This document shows positions 51,937-61,709 of a stretch of 64,000 nt of DNA, one piece after another. The notes under the pieces were generated by a model. That model ran no database searches and was not told the origin of the DNA. It saw only the letters and a program-made list of their open reading frames with translations. The stretch lies in NCBI RefSeq assembly GCF_003330725.1, contig NZ_CP030840.1, positions 1,364,001-1,428,000 on the forward strand. The letters are read 5' to 3'. The stretch is from Acidisarcina polymorpha (GTDB lineage Bacteria; Acidobacteriota; Terriglobia; Terriglobales; Acidobacteriaceae). Each line of letters begins with the position of its first letter. The stretch's first letter is position 1. Position numbers and translations under genes: made by a program.

Positions 51937-52140
51937 TCTGACCTTTCTAACGATGCTGATGGAATTTTTCCCCATGCGGCAGGATTGAGTGTTTATCTTA
52001 GCGCCACGAAGGGCCCAGCTAAACGTTACCCTCGTGGCGGCGGGTATGAAGGCTTCGTGGTGCGAGTCCACGAGGTCGCTCCATTGGCGCCCTGGCCTCC
52101 AAAAAGCTAGACTGACGAATCATCTAGTACGGAGGCTCGC

Positions 52141-52908
52141 CTGGGTCCGCATCCACGGATTATTGCCGTCATTCCTGCCCGTCTTGCATCCACTCGCCTT
52201 CCTCGGAAAGTCCTGCGCGAGATTGCGGGGCAGCCGATGCTGGCCTGGGTCTACCGGGCGGCCAGAGCCTGCAGCCAGTTGAGCGACGTTTTGATCGCGA
52301 CCGATTCCAACGAGGTGGTCGACTTCGCGAGAAAGTCCGGCTTCCAGGTAATGCTGACTCCAGTGGACTGTGCCAGCGGGACAGATCGCCTCCACTTTGT
52401 AGCCGAGAGAGTTGATGCGGACATTTATGTCAATGTCCAAGGTGACGAACCGCTATTGCGCCCGGAGCATATCGATGCCTTGCTCCGCCCCATGATATCG
52501 GCCTCAATCAGCGGCAGCGAGGTACTGGTTTCGACGTTGGCGACCCCTTGCGCTCCGGACCAGGTTAGCAATCCAAACGCCGTCAAAGTCGTCACTACCG
52601 GGGACGGACGCGCGCTATATTTTTCGCGTGCCACGATCCCCTTTGACCGCGATCAGACGGGGATGGTGTCTTACCGAAAACACCTGGGGATATACGCCTA
52701 CCGCAAGTCTGCGCTCTTGCGCTTCCCGACCCTGCCTGCCAGCGCACTCGAGGCCGCGGAGCGCCTGGAGCAACTTCGCTTCTTAGAAAACGGCATCGAT
52801 ATCCATGTCGAATTGACTCCCTATGACACCATCGGCGTTGATACCGAAGAGGACCTCGGGGCCGCAGAGACAATCCTTCTCAAGGGCGCTTCGATCTCCG
52901 AAAATTAA
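52141..52908 (+). CDS. kdsB: CMP-KDO synthetase, apparently CTG-initiated
   Basis: A 255-aa cytidylyltransferase that activates KDO for lipopolysaccharide. The CTP site IAVIPARLASTRLPRKVL is at residues 8-25, then YVNVQGDEPLL (metal/diphosphate Asp), FSRATIPF and GIYAYRKSALL. The conserved N-terminus lies upstream of the first ATG (52237). The frame is closed by TAG at 52108-52110, and between it and the CTP motif there is no ATG, GTG or TTG. CTG at 52141 sits 5 nt after a perfect GGAGG and gives the family length, so it is called as the start. It is convergent with no neighbour and 85 nt ahead of the azoreductase. It implies a Gram-negative, LPS-bearing envelope. Confidence 0.85.
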   Translation: MGPHPRIIAVIPARLASTRLPRKVLREIAGQPMLAWVYRAARACSQLSDVLIATDSNEVVDFARKSGFQVMLTPVDCASGTDRLHFVAERVDADIYVNVQGDEPLLRPEHIDALLRPMISASISGSEVLVSTLATPCAPDQVSNPNAVKVVTTGDGRALYFSRATIPFDRDQTGMVSYRKHLGIYAYRKSALLRFPTLPASALEAAERLEQLRFLENGIDIHVELTPYDTIGVDTEEDLGAAETILLKGASISEN

Positions 52909-52993
52909 TCGCTTAGTCTCGCAAACGACTGAATCGCGAGCGAGAATTGGTCATCTAGTTGTTGTAACGACTATCTTGCTCGAGGAGTTCCCT

Positions 52994-53599
52994 ATGCCTA
53001 CCCTGCTTGTCATTGAATCAAGCCCTCGTCCGGCTTCTGTGTCCACTTCACTTACTCAGAAATTCGTAGCTGAATGGCAGCAGAAGTATCCAGGCGGGAA
53101 CGTCATCACCCGCAACTTGTTTGCTCAACCCGCTCCTTTTGTCAGCGAAGCCTGGATCATGGCTGCCTACACGCCCAAGGACCACCGGACCGCTGAACAA
53201 ACAGCGGCACTGGCCGCCTCTGACGAATATATTCAAGAGCTCTCCCAAGCCGATACGATCGTAATTGGCGCTCCCATGCACAACTTCAGCATCTCCGCTC
53301 CACTCAAGGCCTGGATTGACCAGATCGTGCGGCCGGGGGCAACTTTCTCTATCGGCGAAGGTGGCTATAAGGGGCTTCTCGACTCCAAGAAGAAGGTGAT
53401 TGTCGCTTCGGCGCGCGGCGGGGAATACACTGGAGAACTGGCATTTCTAGATCATCAAACACCTTACCTAAAGACCATTCTCGGCTTCATCGGGCTGACG
53501 GACGTGCACTTCGCTTTGGCGAACAACCAGAGCCGGGCTGCCGAGGCGGCGGAAGCGGGCCTGAAACTTGGAACCGAACAGATTCTGGCGCTTGCCTGA
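52994..53599 (+). CDS. azoR: FMN-dependent NADH:quinone/azo reductase
   Basis: A 201-aa flavodoxin-like oxidoreductase of the AzoR family. LLVIESSPRPASVSTSL binds FMN phosphate, PMHNFSISAPLKAWIDQIVR is the central FMN block, and ARGGEY follows. It reduces quinones and azo compounds by two electrons and protects against thiol stress in E. coli. The ATG at 52994 has GAGGAG about 6 nt upstream. The open frame to its left overlaps kdsB and is spurious. Confidence 0.92.
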   Translation: MPTLLVIESSPRPASVSTSLTQKFVAEWQQKYPGGNVITRNLFAQPAPFVSEAWIMAAYTPKDHRTAEQTAALAASDEYIQELSQADTIVIGAPMHNFSISAPLKAWIDQIVRPGATFSIGEGGYKGLLDSKKKVIVASARGGEYTGELAFLDHQTPYLKTILGFIGLTDVHFALANNQSRAAEAAEAGLKLGTEQILALA

Positions 53600-53614
53600 C
53601 ATCTGGCAGCCGAC

Positions 53615-54280
53615 TTAAGGCCGTGGCAGGGGTTGAAATTCAAGTTCTAACCCCTGCCCGTCCGGCAGGATCGTCACGGTAAGGTGCTCCAGAGAATCGA
53701 TGACCCAGTCGGCGGCTTCAAGACTCTCAACGGAATGAGAAAAAGTTGTGGCGAGCACCTTGCAGCCGGCTGCTCGTCCGGCCTCCGCTCCCGTTGCGGC
53801 GTCTTCAATAACGAGGCAGTCCTGCGGAGCAAACCCTAGTAATTCTGCTCCCTTGAGGTAGGGTTCGGGATCGGGTTTGCCGTTCGTGACCATCTCCGCG
53901 CTGATCCAACGGGCTGGCGGAATGATTCCACCCGCCTGGAGTCGAGTCTCGGCCAGACGGCGGGTGGCCGATGTCACAATAGCCCAGGACCCTTCCGGTA
54001 ACCGGGCGATCAGGTCGCCGACGCCAGCCAGCTGTTCCACGCCGTCGGTATCCGCAATCTCCCAGTCTTCAATCCTGGTGTTTTCTGCTTCCGCATCGAG
54101 ATCGGGCCGCAACGCTCTTACCGATTCGATGCTGCGTCGACCGTGGGCACTCTTGATCGCCTCTACGGGGTCGAGCCCATGCATCAGTGCCCATCTCGTC
54201 CAGGAACGCTCAACTGACCCGATCGAACTGACCAGGACGCCGTCCATATCGAACAATATCCCTTTGACCTTTAGCTTCAT
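53615..54280 (-). CDS. HAD-superfamily sugar phosphatase / beta-phosphoglucomutase-like
   Basis: A 221-aa HAD hydrolase: motif I FDMDGVLVSS, cap type C1 (about 20-85), motif II VTSATR, motif III KPDPEPYL with Lys, and motif IV VIEDAATGAEAG. VSS after motif I and the overall pattern resemble sugar-phosphate phosphatases such as YfbT/DOG1. Cytoplasmic. It is convergent with azoR (15-nt spacer) and divergent from the DUF885 gene. Substrate not assignable. Confidence 0.87.
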   Translation of the reverse strand: MKLKVKGILFDMDGVLVSSIGSVERSWTRWALMHGLDPVEAIKSAHGRRSIESVRALRPDLDAEAENTRIEDWEIADTDGVEQLAGVGDLIARLPEGSWAIVTSATRRLAETRLQAGGIIPPARWISAEMVTNGKPDPEPYLKGAELLGFAPQDCLVIEDAATGAEAGRAAGCKVLATTFSHSVESLEAADWVIDSLEHLTVTILPDGQGLELEFQPLPRP

Positions 54281-54360
54281 CCTGCTCCTTCATTGCGCAC
54301 GTGCTTCTCCTTCATCCTAGCCGAGTCAAAAGGCAAAAACGCTATACACTCAGGTCAACG

Positions 54361-56184
54361 ATGAAGATGAAAAGGTCGCCATCTATTAAGAAATCGGTCA
54401 CGCTGGGTTTCGCGTTGCTGATGCTCCCGGCAGCGGTCTCCCCCAGGACTTTACTAGCTCAATTGGCTCCCTCAATCCCTATCTCGATCGCGGATCGCGA
54501 GAAAGCCCTGAACACGCTCTTCGATGAGATCTGGCAAGACCAGTTGAAGCATCAGCCCGAGTTTGCCTCGAGCATCGGAGACAAGCGCTATGACGATCAG
54601 CTGACGGATTACTCGGTTGCTGCCTATGACGCCCAGCTGGCCCGTGGCCGGAGCTACATTGAGAAACTCAGCCTGATCGACCCGAGCGGCCTTCCCGACC
54701 AAACCCAGCTCAGTCTCGATCTGATGCTGCGCCAGCTTATCGATGAACAGGAAGAATCCCGATTTAAGACGTGGGAGATTCCAGTAAACCAGATGGATGG
54801 CATCCACGCCGACCTGCCGCGGCTGGTGCGCCAGATCAGCTTTGACAAGGCGGAGGATTATGACCGCTATGTCTCCAGACTGAACAAGGTGCCGGTCGCA
54901 TTCCAGCAGATCACGGAAGACATGAGTGCGGGCATCGACGATAACCGGACGATGCCGAAATACCTGATGGAGAAGGTGTTGGTTCAGGTCAACGCGATCG
55001 CCAACCAGAAGCCCGAAGAGACAACTTTCGCCGCCCCGCTGAAGAAGTTTCCCGCGGGGATTTCCGCCGAAGAGCAGAAACGCATTCAGACGGACGTGTT
55101 GGACGCAATCTCGAAGCAGGTGATCCCTACCTATGCCCGCTTCGCGAAATATCTGACCGCTGTCTACATTCCGAAAGGCCGCACCGAAATAGGAGTGTCG
55201 TCGCTACCTGATGGGGATGCGTATTACGCGTTTTGCATCCGCCAACGTACCACCACGAAGATGACTGCCGGTCAGATCCATCAAATCGGCATCGATCAGG
55301 TCAAGCAGGACGAGACGGAGATGCTGGCCATCGCTCAGAAGCTTGGCTACAAAGACATCCCTTCGCTGCGTGCCGCAATGAACGCGAATCCGAAGCTGCA
55401 CCCCACCTCAGGGGAAGAGTTGTTGAGTGCCTATCGGGGCTACATCGATGGAATGAAGCCCAAACTCCCAGCGCTCTTTGGCCGTTTGCCAAAGGCACCT
55501 TTGACCGTTGAGGCAGTTCCCGCATTTCTCGAGAAAGACTCGGCCTTCGCCTACTACGAACCCGGAACGCCGGATGGCAAGCGTCCTGGGACTGTCTTCA
55601 TCTCGACCTATAAATATGAATCCAGGCTGCTTTCCGGAGCCGAGACGACTGCCTACCACGAAGGCCTGCCCGGGCACCACCTTCAGGTTTCGGTCGCGCA
55701 GGAATTAAGCGGGCTGCCGGAATTTCGCAAATACATTAACTACACTGCCTATGTCGAGGGATGGGGGCTGTACGCCGAAAGACTTGGAAAGGATGTCGGT
55801 CTTTACACGGACCCTTACAGCGATTTTGGAAGGCTCGAAGCGGATATGCATCGAGCCATTCGTCTCGTGGTCGATACCGGAATCCACTCAGAACACTGGA
55901 CCCGGGAGCAGGTCGTTGATTATTTCCATGCCCACTCCGGACTCGATGAGGCTACAGTTCAATCGGAGACCGATCGCTACGTCGCAATGCCCGGACAGGC
56001 GCTTGGCTACAAGATCGGTCAGTTGAAGCTCCTTGAGCTCCGCAGCCGAGCTCAACAGACACTAGGAGCAAAGTTCGATATCAAGGCATTCCACGATCAG
56101 GTGATCGATTCGGGCGCTCTGCCACTCGATGTTCTCGAGACCCGCGTTGACGCTTGGATTGCCCAGCAGAAGGCTGGTAAATGA
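54361..56184 (+). CDS. Exported DUF885-family protein (putative metallohydrolase)
   Basis: A 607-aa protein with a signal (MLPAAVSPRTLLAQ region after a basic start). The DUF885 domain spans nearly all of it: an N-terminal helical part (ALNTLFDEIWQDQLKHQP), then the diagnostic TAYHEGLPGHHLQ with HExxxxHH-like residues, followed by YVEGWGLYAERL and an RLVVDTGIH block. These suggest a zinc-dependent peptidase-like active site, with His-Glu and a downstream Glu as ligands. Biochemical function is not established for the family. The stop overlaps proC by 4 nt (ATGA). Confidence 0.85.
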   Translation: MKMKRSPSIKKSVTLGFALLMLPAAVSPRTLLAQLAPSIPISIADREKALNTLFDEIWQDQLKHQPEFASSIGDKRYDDQLTDYSVAAYDAQLARGRSYIEKLSLIDPSGLPDQTQLSLDLMLRQLIDEQEESRFKTWEIPVNQMDGIHADLPRLVRQISFDKAEDYDRYVSRLNKVPVAFQQITEDMSAGIDDNRTMPKYLMEKVLVQVNAIANQKPEETTFAAPLKKFPAGISAEEQKRIQTDVLDAISKQVIPTYARFAKYLTAVYIPKGRTEIGVSSLPDGDAYYAFCIRQRTTTKMTAGQIHQIGIDQVKQDETEMLAIAQKLGYKDIPSLRAAMNANPKLHPTSGEELLSAYRGYIDGMKPKLPALFGRLPKAPLTVEAVPAFLEKDSAFAYYEPGTPDGKRPGTVFISTYKYESRLLSGAETTAYHEGLPGHHLQVSVAQELSGLPEFRKYINYTAYVEGWGLYAERLGKDVGLYTDPYSDFGRLEADMHRAIRLVVDTGIHSEHWTREQVVDYFHAHSGLDEATVQSETDRYVAMPGQALGYKIGQLKLLELRSRAQQTLGAKFDIKAFHDQVIDSGALPLDVLETRVDAWIAQQKAGK

Positions 56185-57005
56185 CAGAAGACGTTGCAAA
56201 CCTGAAGATCGCAGTGCTCGGCGCCGGAAAGATGGGCGGTATCCTGCTTCAGGCTTTTCTGAAGGAAGGCTTGTTTGCCAGGAGTCAGATCTTTGCCACC
56301 GTCGCCCATGAGCGGCGAGCAACCCTGCTTGCCGATCAATGGGGCATCGAAGTCTCAACTGACAATCTCGCCGCCGTTGAACGCGCCGACCTTATTCTGC
56401 TGGGAGTCAAGCCGTTCCAGATACCGGATTTGATCACGCGTATCCATCCGGCGCTCACCATTGAAAAAACGATATTTTCAATTGCCGCTTCGGTCACAAC
56501 GCGCGCCATTGAAGAGGCCGCCGAGATCGAAATCCCGGTCATTCGCGCCATGCCGAATACCCCATCGCAGGTAGGTGCCGGAATGACAGCGTTGTGCCGG
56601 GGCCGTTTCGCTACCGAACCCCAGATGCAACTCGCCGCCCGCATCTTTGAGACGGTCGGCAGGTCAGTCACCGTCGATGAGAAGCTCATGGACGCGGTAA
56701 CTGGCCTTTCCGCTAGCGGTCCGGCGTTTATCTACATCATTCTCGAGTCGCTTGCAGAAGCTGGTGTCAAGGTCGGTCTCGCGCGGGATGTCGCAACCTT
56801 GCTGGCAGCGCAAACCACCTTTGGGGCTGCGAAGATGGTGCTCGAGACCGGATATCATCCGGCGCTACTCAAGGATGCGGTGACCACCCCGGCGGGCTGC
56901 ACCATCGATGGAATTCTTGAGTTGGAAGAGGGCGGTTTGCGCGTAACGCTGATCAAGGCAGTGATGCGCGCCGCACAGCGAGCAAAGGAGCTGGCCGCTG
57001 GCTAA
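56181..57005 (+). CDS. proC: Pyrroline-5-carboxylate reductase
   Basis: A 274-aa enzyme for the last step of proline synthesis. Rossmann loop VLGAGKMGGILL at the N-terminus, LGVKPFQI, and the C-terminal signature TTPAGCTIDGILELEEGG, plus ALSGSGPAF-like TGLSASGPAFIYIILESLAEAG. The NADPH-binding loop precedes VAHERRATLL. Its ATG lies in the ATGA overlap with the DUF885 gene, so translation is coupled, though a metabolic link between the two is not obvious. Confidence 0.95.
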   Translation: MTEDVANLKIAVLGAGKMGGILLQAFLKEGLFARSQIFATVAHERRATLLADQWGIEVSTDNLAAVERADLILLGVKPFQIPDLITRIHPALTIEKTIFSIAASVTTRAIEEAAEIEIPVIRAMPNTPSQVGAGMTALCRGRFATEPQMQLAARIFETVGRSVTVDEKLMDAVTGLSASGPAFIYIILESLAEAGVKVGLARDVATLLAAQTTFGAAKMVLETGYHPALLKDAVTTPAGCTIDGILELEEGGLRVTLIKAVMRAAQRAKELAAG

Positions 57006-57030
57006 AGCAGAAATACAACTACGGTTATTA

Positions 57031-57083
57031 GAACTACTATTAGAACTACTTATTATATGAACTACTTATTATATGAACTACTT
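57031..57083. repeat. Short tandem repeat (12/16-bp units)
   Basis: GAACTACT-based units: 57031-57042 (12 bp), 57043-57058 and 57059-57074 (two identical 16-bp units) and a partial unit 57075-57083. AT-rich, intergenic, between proC and the CPBP gene. Confidence 0.85.
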
Positions 57084-57163
57084 GGGAGACCTCTTCCCCA
57101 GGGAATGGCCACAATTGCCAGCACATCATACTGTCTAGATGTCTGATCTATCGAGCGAGAGAT

Positions 57164-57793
57164 ATGTCCAGAGCATATTTGGTCGTCGAGTTCACCCTCA
57201 TTTTTGTCGGGATTCCGATTTGGCTGCGGCTCGCTTCGCGCAAAGTCCCTCCTCTGCCGCTTCTCTGGGTTGCGTCTGGACTATGCCTATGGATGCTGCT
57301 GCGCGATCCAGGCTTTGACCGCTCGCTACTCTGGAACCCGGCTCCCCTCGCGAACAGTCTGAACAGCATCCTGATTCCCTTTGCGCTGGCCGTCGTTGGG
57401 ATCGGCTTGGGTGTCCTTCATTTTGCACCGCGTCTGCTCTTCAATTTCGTCCGCGTTAACCCAGGCCTTTGGGCTCTGGTCATGCTGCTCTATCCGGTTT
57501 TGTCGGTCTATCCGCAGTCGATCATCTATCGGGCCTTTCTGATGCATCGCTATCAAACGCTCTTCATATCTCCGTGGGCGCTGATTCTAGGAAGTGGCAT
57601 GGCTTTCAGTCTCATGCATCTTATCTTCCGCAATCCTCTCGCGCCCGCCTTGACCCTGATCGGCGGAATTCTCTTCGCCTACCGTTATCAGCGGACTGGC
57701 TCCCTCTTCGTCTCCTCGCTTGAGCATTCGCTTTATGGCTGCTTCCTTTTCACCATCGGACTTGGCCGCTATTTCTACGCGCGCGTCATCTAA
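57164..57793 (+). CDS. CPBP-like membrane protein with degenerate active site
   Basis: A 209-aa protein with about six membrane segments. The C-terminal half resembles CPBP/Abi intramembrane proteases: VYPQSIIYRAFLMHRY stands where EExxxR is expected, then MAFSLMHLIF (FxxxH-like) and SLEHSLYG. In the first motif the catalytic Glu pair reads Gln-Ser, though the Arg three residues later is kept. That suggests an inactive homologue or a changed chemistry. Only a weak ribosome-binding site (GAGAG) precedes the ATG. The tandem repeats at 57031-57083 lie upstream. Confidence 0.72.
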   Translation: MSRAYLVVEFTLIFVGIPIWLRLASRKVPPLPLLWVASGLCLWMLLRDPGFDRSLLWNPAPLANSLNSILIPFALAVVGIGLGVLHFAPRLLFNFVRVNPGLWALVMLLYPVLSVYPQSIIYRAFLMHRYQTLFISPWALILGSGMAFSLMHLIFRNPLAPALTLIGGILFAYRYQRTGSLFVSSLEHSLYGCFLFTIGLGRYFYARVI

Positions 57794-57980
57794 CCCGCAT
57801 AGCACGACAAATTCAATTCAGGATTGCAAATTCGCCTCTTTGCGGAACCCGTTTACCGGCTTCATTTAACCGTTTTCCGCTGAAATTACTGTGCCTTTCG
57901 TCACACGGCATTGACAAGCCAAGGCGTAAGATGTGGCAGTCAGCAACTTGAATCGAGAATTCTCCACGAGGAGCCAACGC

Positions 57981-60389
57981 ATGTCCACGGAAGCTCAAGT
58001 GCCAGTTGAAAGCCCGACCGAAGCCAACGGCCGGCCAAAGCCAACTCCCGAACTCCTACAGAAGATGAATGCCTATTGGCGCGCGGCAAACTACTTGACC
58101 GTCGGTCAGATTTACCTGAAGGACAATCCGCTTCTCGAACATCCGCTGACTTTAGCCGACATCAAACCGCGACTACTCGGGCATTGGGGGACTACTACTG
58201 GGCTTAATTTTATTTACACCCATCTGAATCGGCTGATCGTGGAACGCGATCTGGACATGATCTACATCATCGGGCCTGGGCATGGGGGTCCGGGGATCGT
58301 TGCGCACACTTACCTAGAAGGCTCTTACAGCGAAAGCTACCCTGCAATTGAGCAAAATAAAGACGGAATGAAGCGGCTTTTCCGGCAGTTTTCATGGCCC
58401 TACGGCATCCCTTCGCACGTTGCGCCGGAGACTCCGGGATCGATCCATGAAGGCGGGGAGCTGGGTTATTCGGTACTGCATGCCTACGGCGCGGCCTTCG
58501 ACAATCCCAACCTGATCGTCGCCTGCATTGTCGGCGATGGCGAAGCCGAAACCGGGCCGGCGGCTACCAGCTGGCATTCGAATAAGTTCCTGAATCCAGT
58601 GCGCGATGGGGCGGTTCTGCCGATTCTCCACCTGAACGGCTACAAGATTGCCAACCCAACCGTGCTGGCGCGGATTCCAGAAGAGGAGCTGCTCGACCTT
58701 TTCCGTGGTTACGGATACGAGCCTTTTACCTTGACGGGCAACGATCCAATGACCATGCATGCAGAGATGGCGGAGGTGATGGATACCATCGTCGATCGGA
58801 TTCACGCCATTCAAAAGGCAGCACGCGTGGAAGGCGATACTGAGCGCCCACGCTGGCCGATGCTGATCCTGCGCACCTTGAAAGGCTGGACGGGGCCGAA
58901 GGAAGTGGATGGCAAGCCGGTAGAAGGAACATGGCGGGCCCATCAGGTTCCGCTCGACGGGCTGGCCAAGAATCCGGAACACGTCCAACTGCTCGAGGAG
59001 TGGCTGAAGAGCTATCGCCACGACGAACTCTTCGACGAGAACGGCAAGTTCCGCGCTGAACTGGCGGACATCGCCCCCAAGGGCCGGCGCCGTATGGGCA
59101 TGAATGCACACGCCAACGGCGGCCTGCTATGGCAGCCGCTGAAGATGCCGCGCTTTCAGGATTTTGCCGTAGAGGTGCCTCACCCCGGATCATCGTTGAG
59201 CGAGGCGACGCGAGTTCTAGGGAAGTTCCTGGGCGAGGTCATGAAGTGCAACCTCGACAGCAACAACTTTCGCATCTTTGGACCGGATGAGACCGCGTCC
59301 AACCGCATCGATGACGGCTATGTCGTGAGCGGCAAGACCTGGCTCGACAAACAGCTTCCGGTGGACGTAAGCCTCTCGCCGACGGGCCGCTACATGGAGA
59401 TCCTCAGCGAACACATGTGCCAGGGATGGCTCGAAGGCTATCTGCTCACGGGACGCCATGGGTTTTTCTCCTGTTATGAAGCCTTTATCCACATCATCGA
59501 TTCGATGGTGAACCAGCATGCAAAGTGGTTGAAGACGACACGCGAGATCACCTGGCGCAAGCCGATCGCCTCGCTGAACTACCTGCTCACCTCGCATGTC
59601 TGGCGGCAGGACCACAATGGTTTTTCGCACCAGGATCCCGGCTTCATCAATCATCTGGTCACCAAAAAGTCGGAGATCGTGCGCATTTATCTTGCACCCG
59701 ACGCGAACTGCCTGCTCTCGATTGGAGATCACTGTCTCCGCAGCCGGAACTATATCAACCTAATCATCGCCGGCAAACAGCCAGCGGAGAACTGGCTGAC
59801 CATGGAAGAGGCGATCAAGCACTGCACCGCCGGTCTGGGCAAGTGGGAGTGGGCGAGCAATGACAATGGCGGCGATCCGGATGTAGTCATGGCCTGCTGC
59901 GGAGACGTGCCGACGCTGGAGACGCTAGCCGCGGTCACCAACCTGCGCGAGGATTATCCGGACATCAAGATCCGCGTGGTCAATGTGGTCGACCTGATGA
60001 CGCTCGAACCGCAGAGTGAACATCCGCATGGCATCCCGGATGAGGATTTCAATAACCTCTTCACCAAGAACAAGCCGGTCATCTTCGCCTTTCATGGTTA
60101 TCCAATGATCGTTCACCAACTCACTTACCGGCGCACCAATCACGACAACATCCATGTACGCGGCTACAAAGAAGAAGGCACCACCACAACGCCGTTCGAT
60201 ATGTGCGTACTGAATAACATTGACCGCTTCCAGCTCGCTTATGACGCCATCCGCCGCATTCCCAGGTTTGCGGACCAAAAGGACGCCGCCTATCAGCGTT
60301 ACACCGAACAGATCCAACGCCACAAGCTTTATGTTTCGGAAAATGGCGAGGATCTGCCGGAGGTCAGAGATTGGAAGTGGACGCTGTAA
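57981..60389 (+). CDS. xfp: Phosphoketolase (xylulose-5-P/fructose-6-P)
   Basis: An 802-aa thiamine-diphosphate enzyme that splits xylulose-5-P or fructose-6-P with phosphate into acetyl phosphate and glyceraldehyde-3-P or erythrose-4-P. Family signatures: [30 protein letters not shown], and the TPP motif [18 protein letters not shown]. Central are [11 protein letters not shown]-type ([12 protein letters not shown]), [17 protein letters not shown] and DANCLLS. Length is normal. ATG 57981 has CGAGGAG about 8 nt upstream; a GTG-led 16-residue extension is rejected. It pairs with ackA 87 nt downstream. Confidence 0.96.
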   Translation: MSTEAQVPVESPTEANGRPKPTPELLQKMNAYWRAANYLTVGQIYLKDNPLLEHPLTLADIKPRLLGHWGTTTGLNFIYTHLNRLIVERDLDMIYIIGPGHGGPGIVAHTYLEGSYSESYPAIEQNKDGMKRLFRQFSWPYGIPSHVAPETPGSIHEGGELGYSVLHAYGAAFDNPNLIVACIVGDGEAETGPAATSWHSNKFLNPVRDGAVLPILHLNGYKIANPTVLARIPEEELLDLFRGYGYEPFTLTGNDPMTMHAEMAEVMDTIVDRIHAIQKAARVEGDTERPRWPMLILRTLKGWTGPKEVDGKPVEGTWRAHQVPLDGLAKNPEHVQLLEEWLKSYRHDELFDENGKFRAELADIAPKGRRRMGMNAHANGGLLWQPLKMPRFQDFAVEVPHPGSSLSEATRVLGKFLGEVMKCNLDSNNFRIFGPDETASNRIDDGYVVSGKTWLDKQLPVDVSLSPTGRYMEILSEHMCQGWLEGYLLTGRHGFFSCYEAFIHIIDSMVNQHAKWLKTTREITWRKPIASLNYLLTSHVWRQDHNGFSHQDPGFINHLVTKKSEIVRIYLAPDANCLLSIGDHCLRSRNYINLIIAGKQPAENWLTMEEAIKHCTAGLGKWEWASNDNGGDPDVVMACCGDVPTLETLAAVTNLREDYPDIKIRVVNVVDLMTLEPQSEHPHGIPDEDFNNLFTKNKPVIFAFHGYPMIVHQLTYRRTNHDNIHVRGYKEEGTTTTPFDMCVLNNIDRFQLAYDAIRRIPRFADQKDAAYQRYTEQIQRHKLYVSENGEDLPEVRDWKWTL

Positions 60390-60476
60390 CCACTCGTTTG
60401 CCACGAGGGACCCGTGCGGGGCGCAGCGTGCGGGTCTTCTCTCCAGCCTACTTATTTCTTGAAACGACAGGAGCAA

Positions 60477-61700
60477 ATGTCCGAACTCGGAATCCTGGTC
60501 CTCAATAGCGGCTCGTCCTCCATCAAATTTTCCAGCTTTCGCGCTACCGCCTCCGAGAAGACGGAACTCTTTGACGGGGCGGTGGACGGCATCGGCACCG
60601 CCAATGGCAGCTTTCACGTCAAAGGCACTAATGGCGAGAAGCTGGTTGAAAGTGCGCCGCAGGTCCCGAACCGCGAGGCCGCTTTTAAGTTGATTGCCGA
60701 GGCGCTGCAGAAGCCGCCCTTCCCAAAGCCGGATGCCATCGGCCATCGCGTTGTCGCCGGCGGACCGCATCTGCGCGATCACCAGCGAATCACTCCTGAG
60801 GTGCTCGCCGAACTAGAGCGCAGCGTCGCATTCGCGCCGCTGCACAATCCCAGCGCAATCTACATCATTCACCGCCTCCAGGAACTTTTTCCCGGAGTAC
60901 CGAATTTCGTCTGCTTCGATTCAGCCTTCCACCAGACGATCCCTGAAGTGGCTGCGCGTTTTGCAATTCCCCAGACCTATTTTGAGCAAGGCGTGCGCCG
61001 CTATGGAGCGCACGGGATCTCCTGCGAGTCCACGATGTACCAGCTAGGCTTGGACATCCCGAATCGCCTGATCATCGCGCATCTGGGCAATGGCTGCTCG
61101 GCGACTGCAGTCAAGGATGGTAAGTCGGTCGATACTTCGATGGGATTGACACCGACCGGCGGCATCATCTCCGGGACTCGAACCGGAGACATCGATCCGG
61201 GGGTGTTGCTCTACATCTTGAGAGAACTGAAGGCGGAGGATGGAGCTGCTTCGCTAAGCCGCGATCAGGCTGCAGACGCACTCGAAAAGCTGGTCAATCG
61301 CAAGTCGGGAATGCTCGGGACCTCGGAGGGCTTGTCCGACATGCGCGACCTGCGGTCGGCTGTCCAGAAAGGCAATCCATTCGCGAGCATGGCCGTCGGC
61401 CAATTTATCTATGTTCTGCGGAAGTTTATCGGCGCGTATACGGCCGTTCTTGGCGGACTGGACGCGGTAGTGTTTACCGGCGGGATTGGCGAGCACGACG
61501 TCAGCACCCGGGAGGAAGTCTGCGCTGGCCTGGAGTCCCTGGGAATTGTGCTGGACCCGGCGCGAAATCAGTCGCCGCAAAAAGACCCCAGAGGGCTGGC
61601 GTCTATCAGCAGCGACGCATCGGCAGTCAAGGTGCTGGTGGTTCCCGCCAAAGAAGATTTGATGATTGCCTCGCATGTGTACACGCTGCTCAACGCCTGA
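60477..61700 (+). CDS. ackA: Acetate kinase
   Basis: A 407-aa ASKHA-fold kinase making ATP and acetate from acetyl phosphate. Blocks: ILVLNSGSSSIKFSSF (N-terminal phosphate loop), GHRVVAGG, CFDSAFHQTIP, RYGAHGISCES, HLGNGCSATA, GLTPTGGIISGTRTGDIDPG and VFTGGIGEHD. AGGAG 3-4 nt before the ATG supports the start. Downstream of xfp it completes the route from sugar phosphate to acetate plus ATP. A 6-bp inverted repeat (GACCCG 60409-60414, CGGGTC 60431-60436) lies in the intercistronic spacer. Confidence 0.96.
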   Translation: MSELGILVLNSGSSSIKFSSFRATASEKTELFDGAVDGIGTANGSFHVKGTNGEKLVESAPQVPNREAAFKLIAEALQKPPFPKPDAIGHRVVAGGPHLRDHQRITPEVLAELERSVAFAPLHNPSAIYIIHRLQELFPGVPNFVCFDSAFHQTIPEVAARFAIPQTYFEQGVRRYGAHGISCESTMYQLGLDIPNRLIIAHLGNGCSATAVKDGKSVDTSMGLTPTGGIISGTRTGDIDPGVLLYILRELKAEDGAASLSRDQAADALEKLVNRKSGMLGTSEGLSDMRDLRSAVQKGNPFASMAVGQFIYVLRKFIGAYTAVLGGLDAVVFTGGIGEHDVSTREEVCAGLESLGIVLDPARNQSPQKDPRGLASISSDASAVKVLVVPAKEDLMIASHVYTLLNA

Positions 61701-61709
61701 TGGTGAGCC

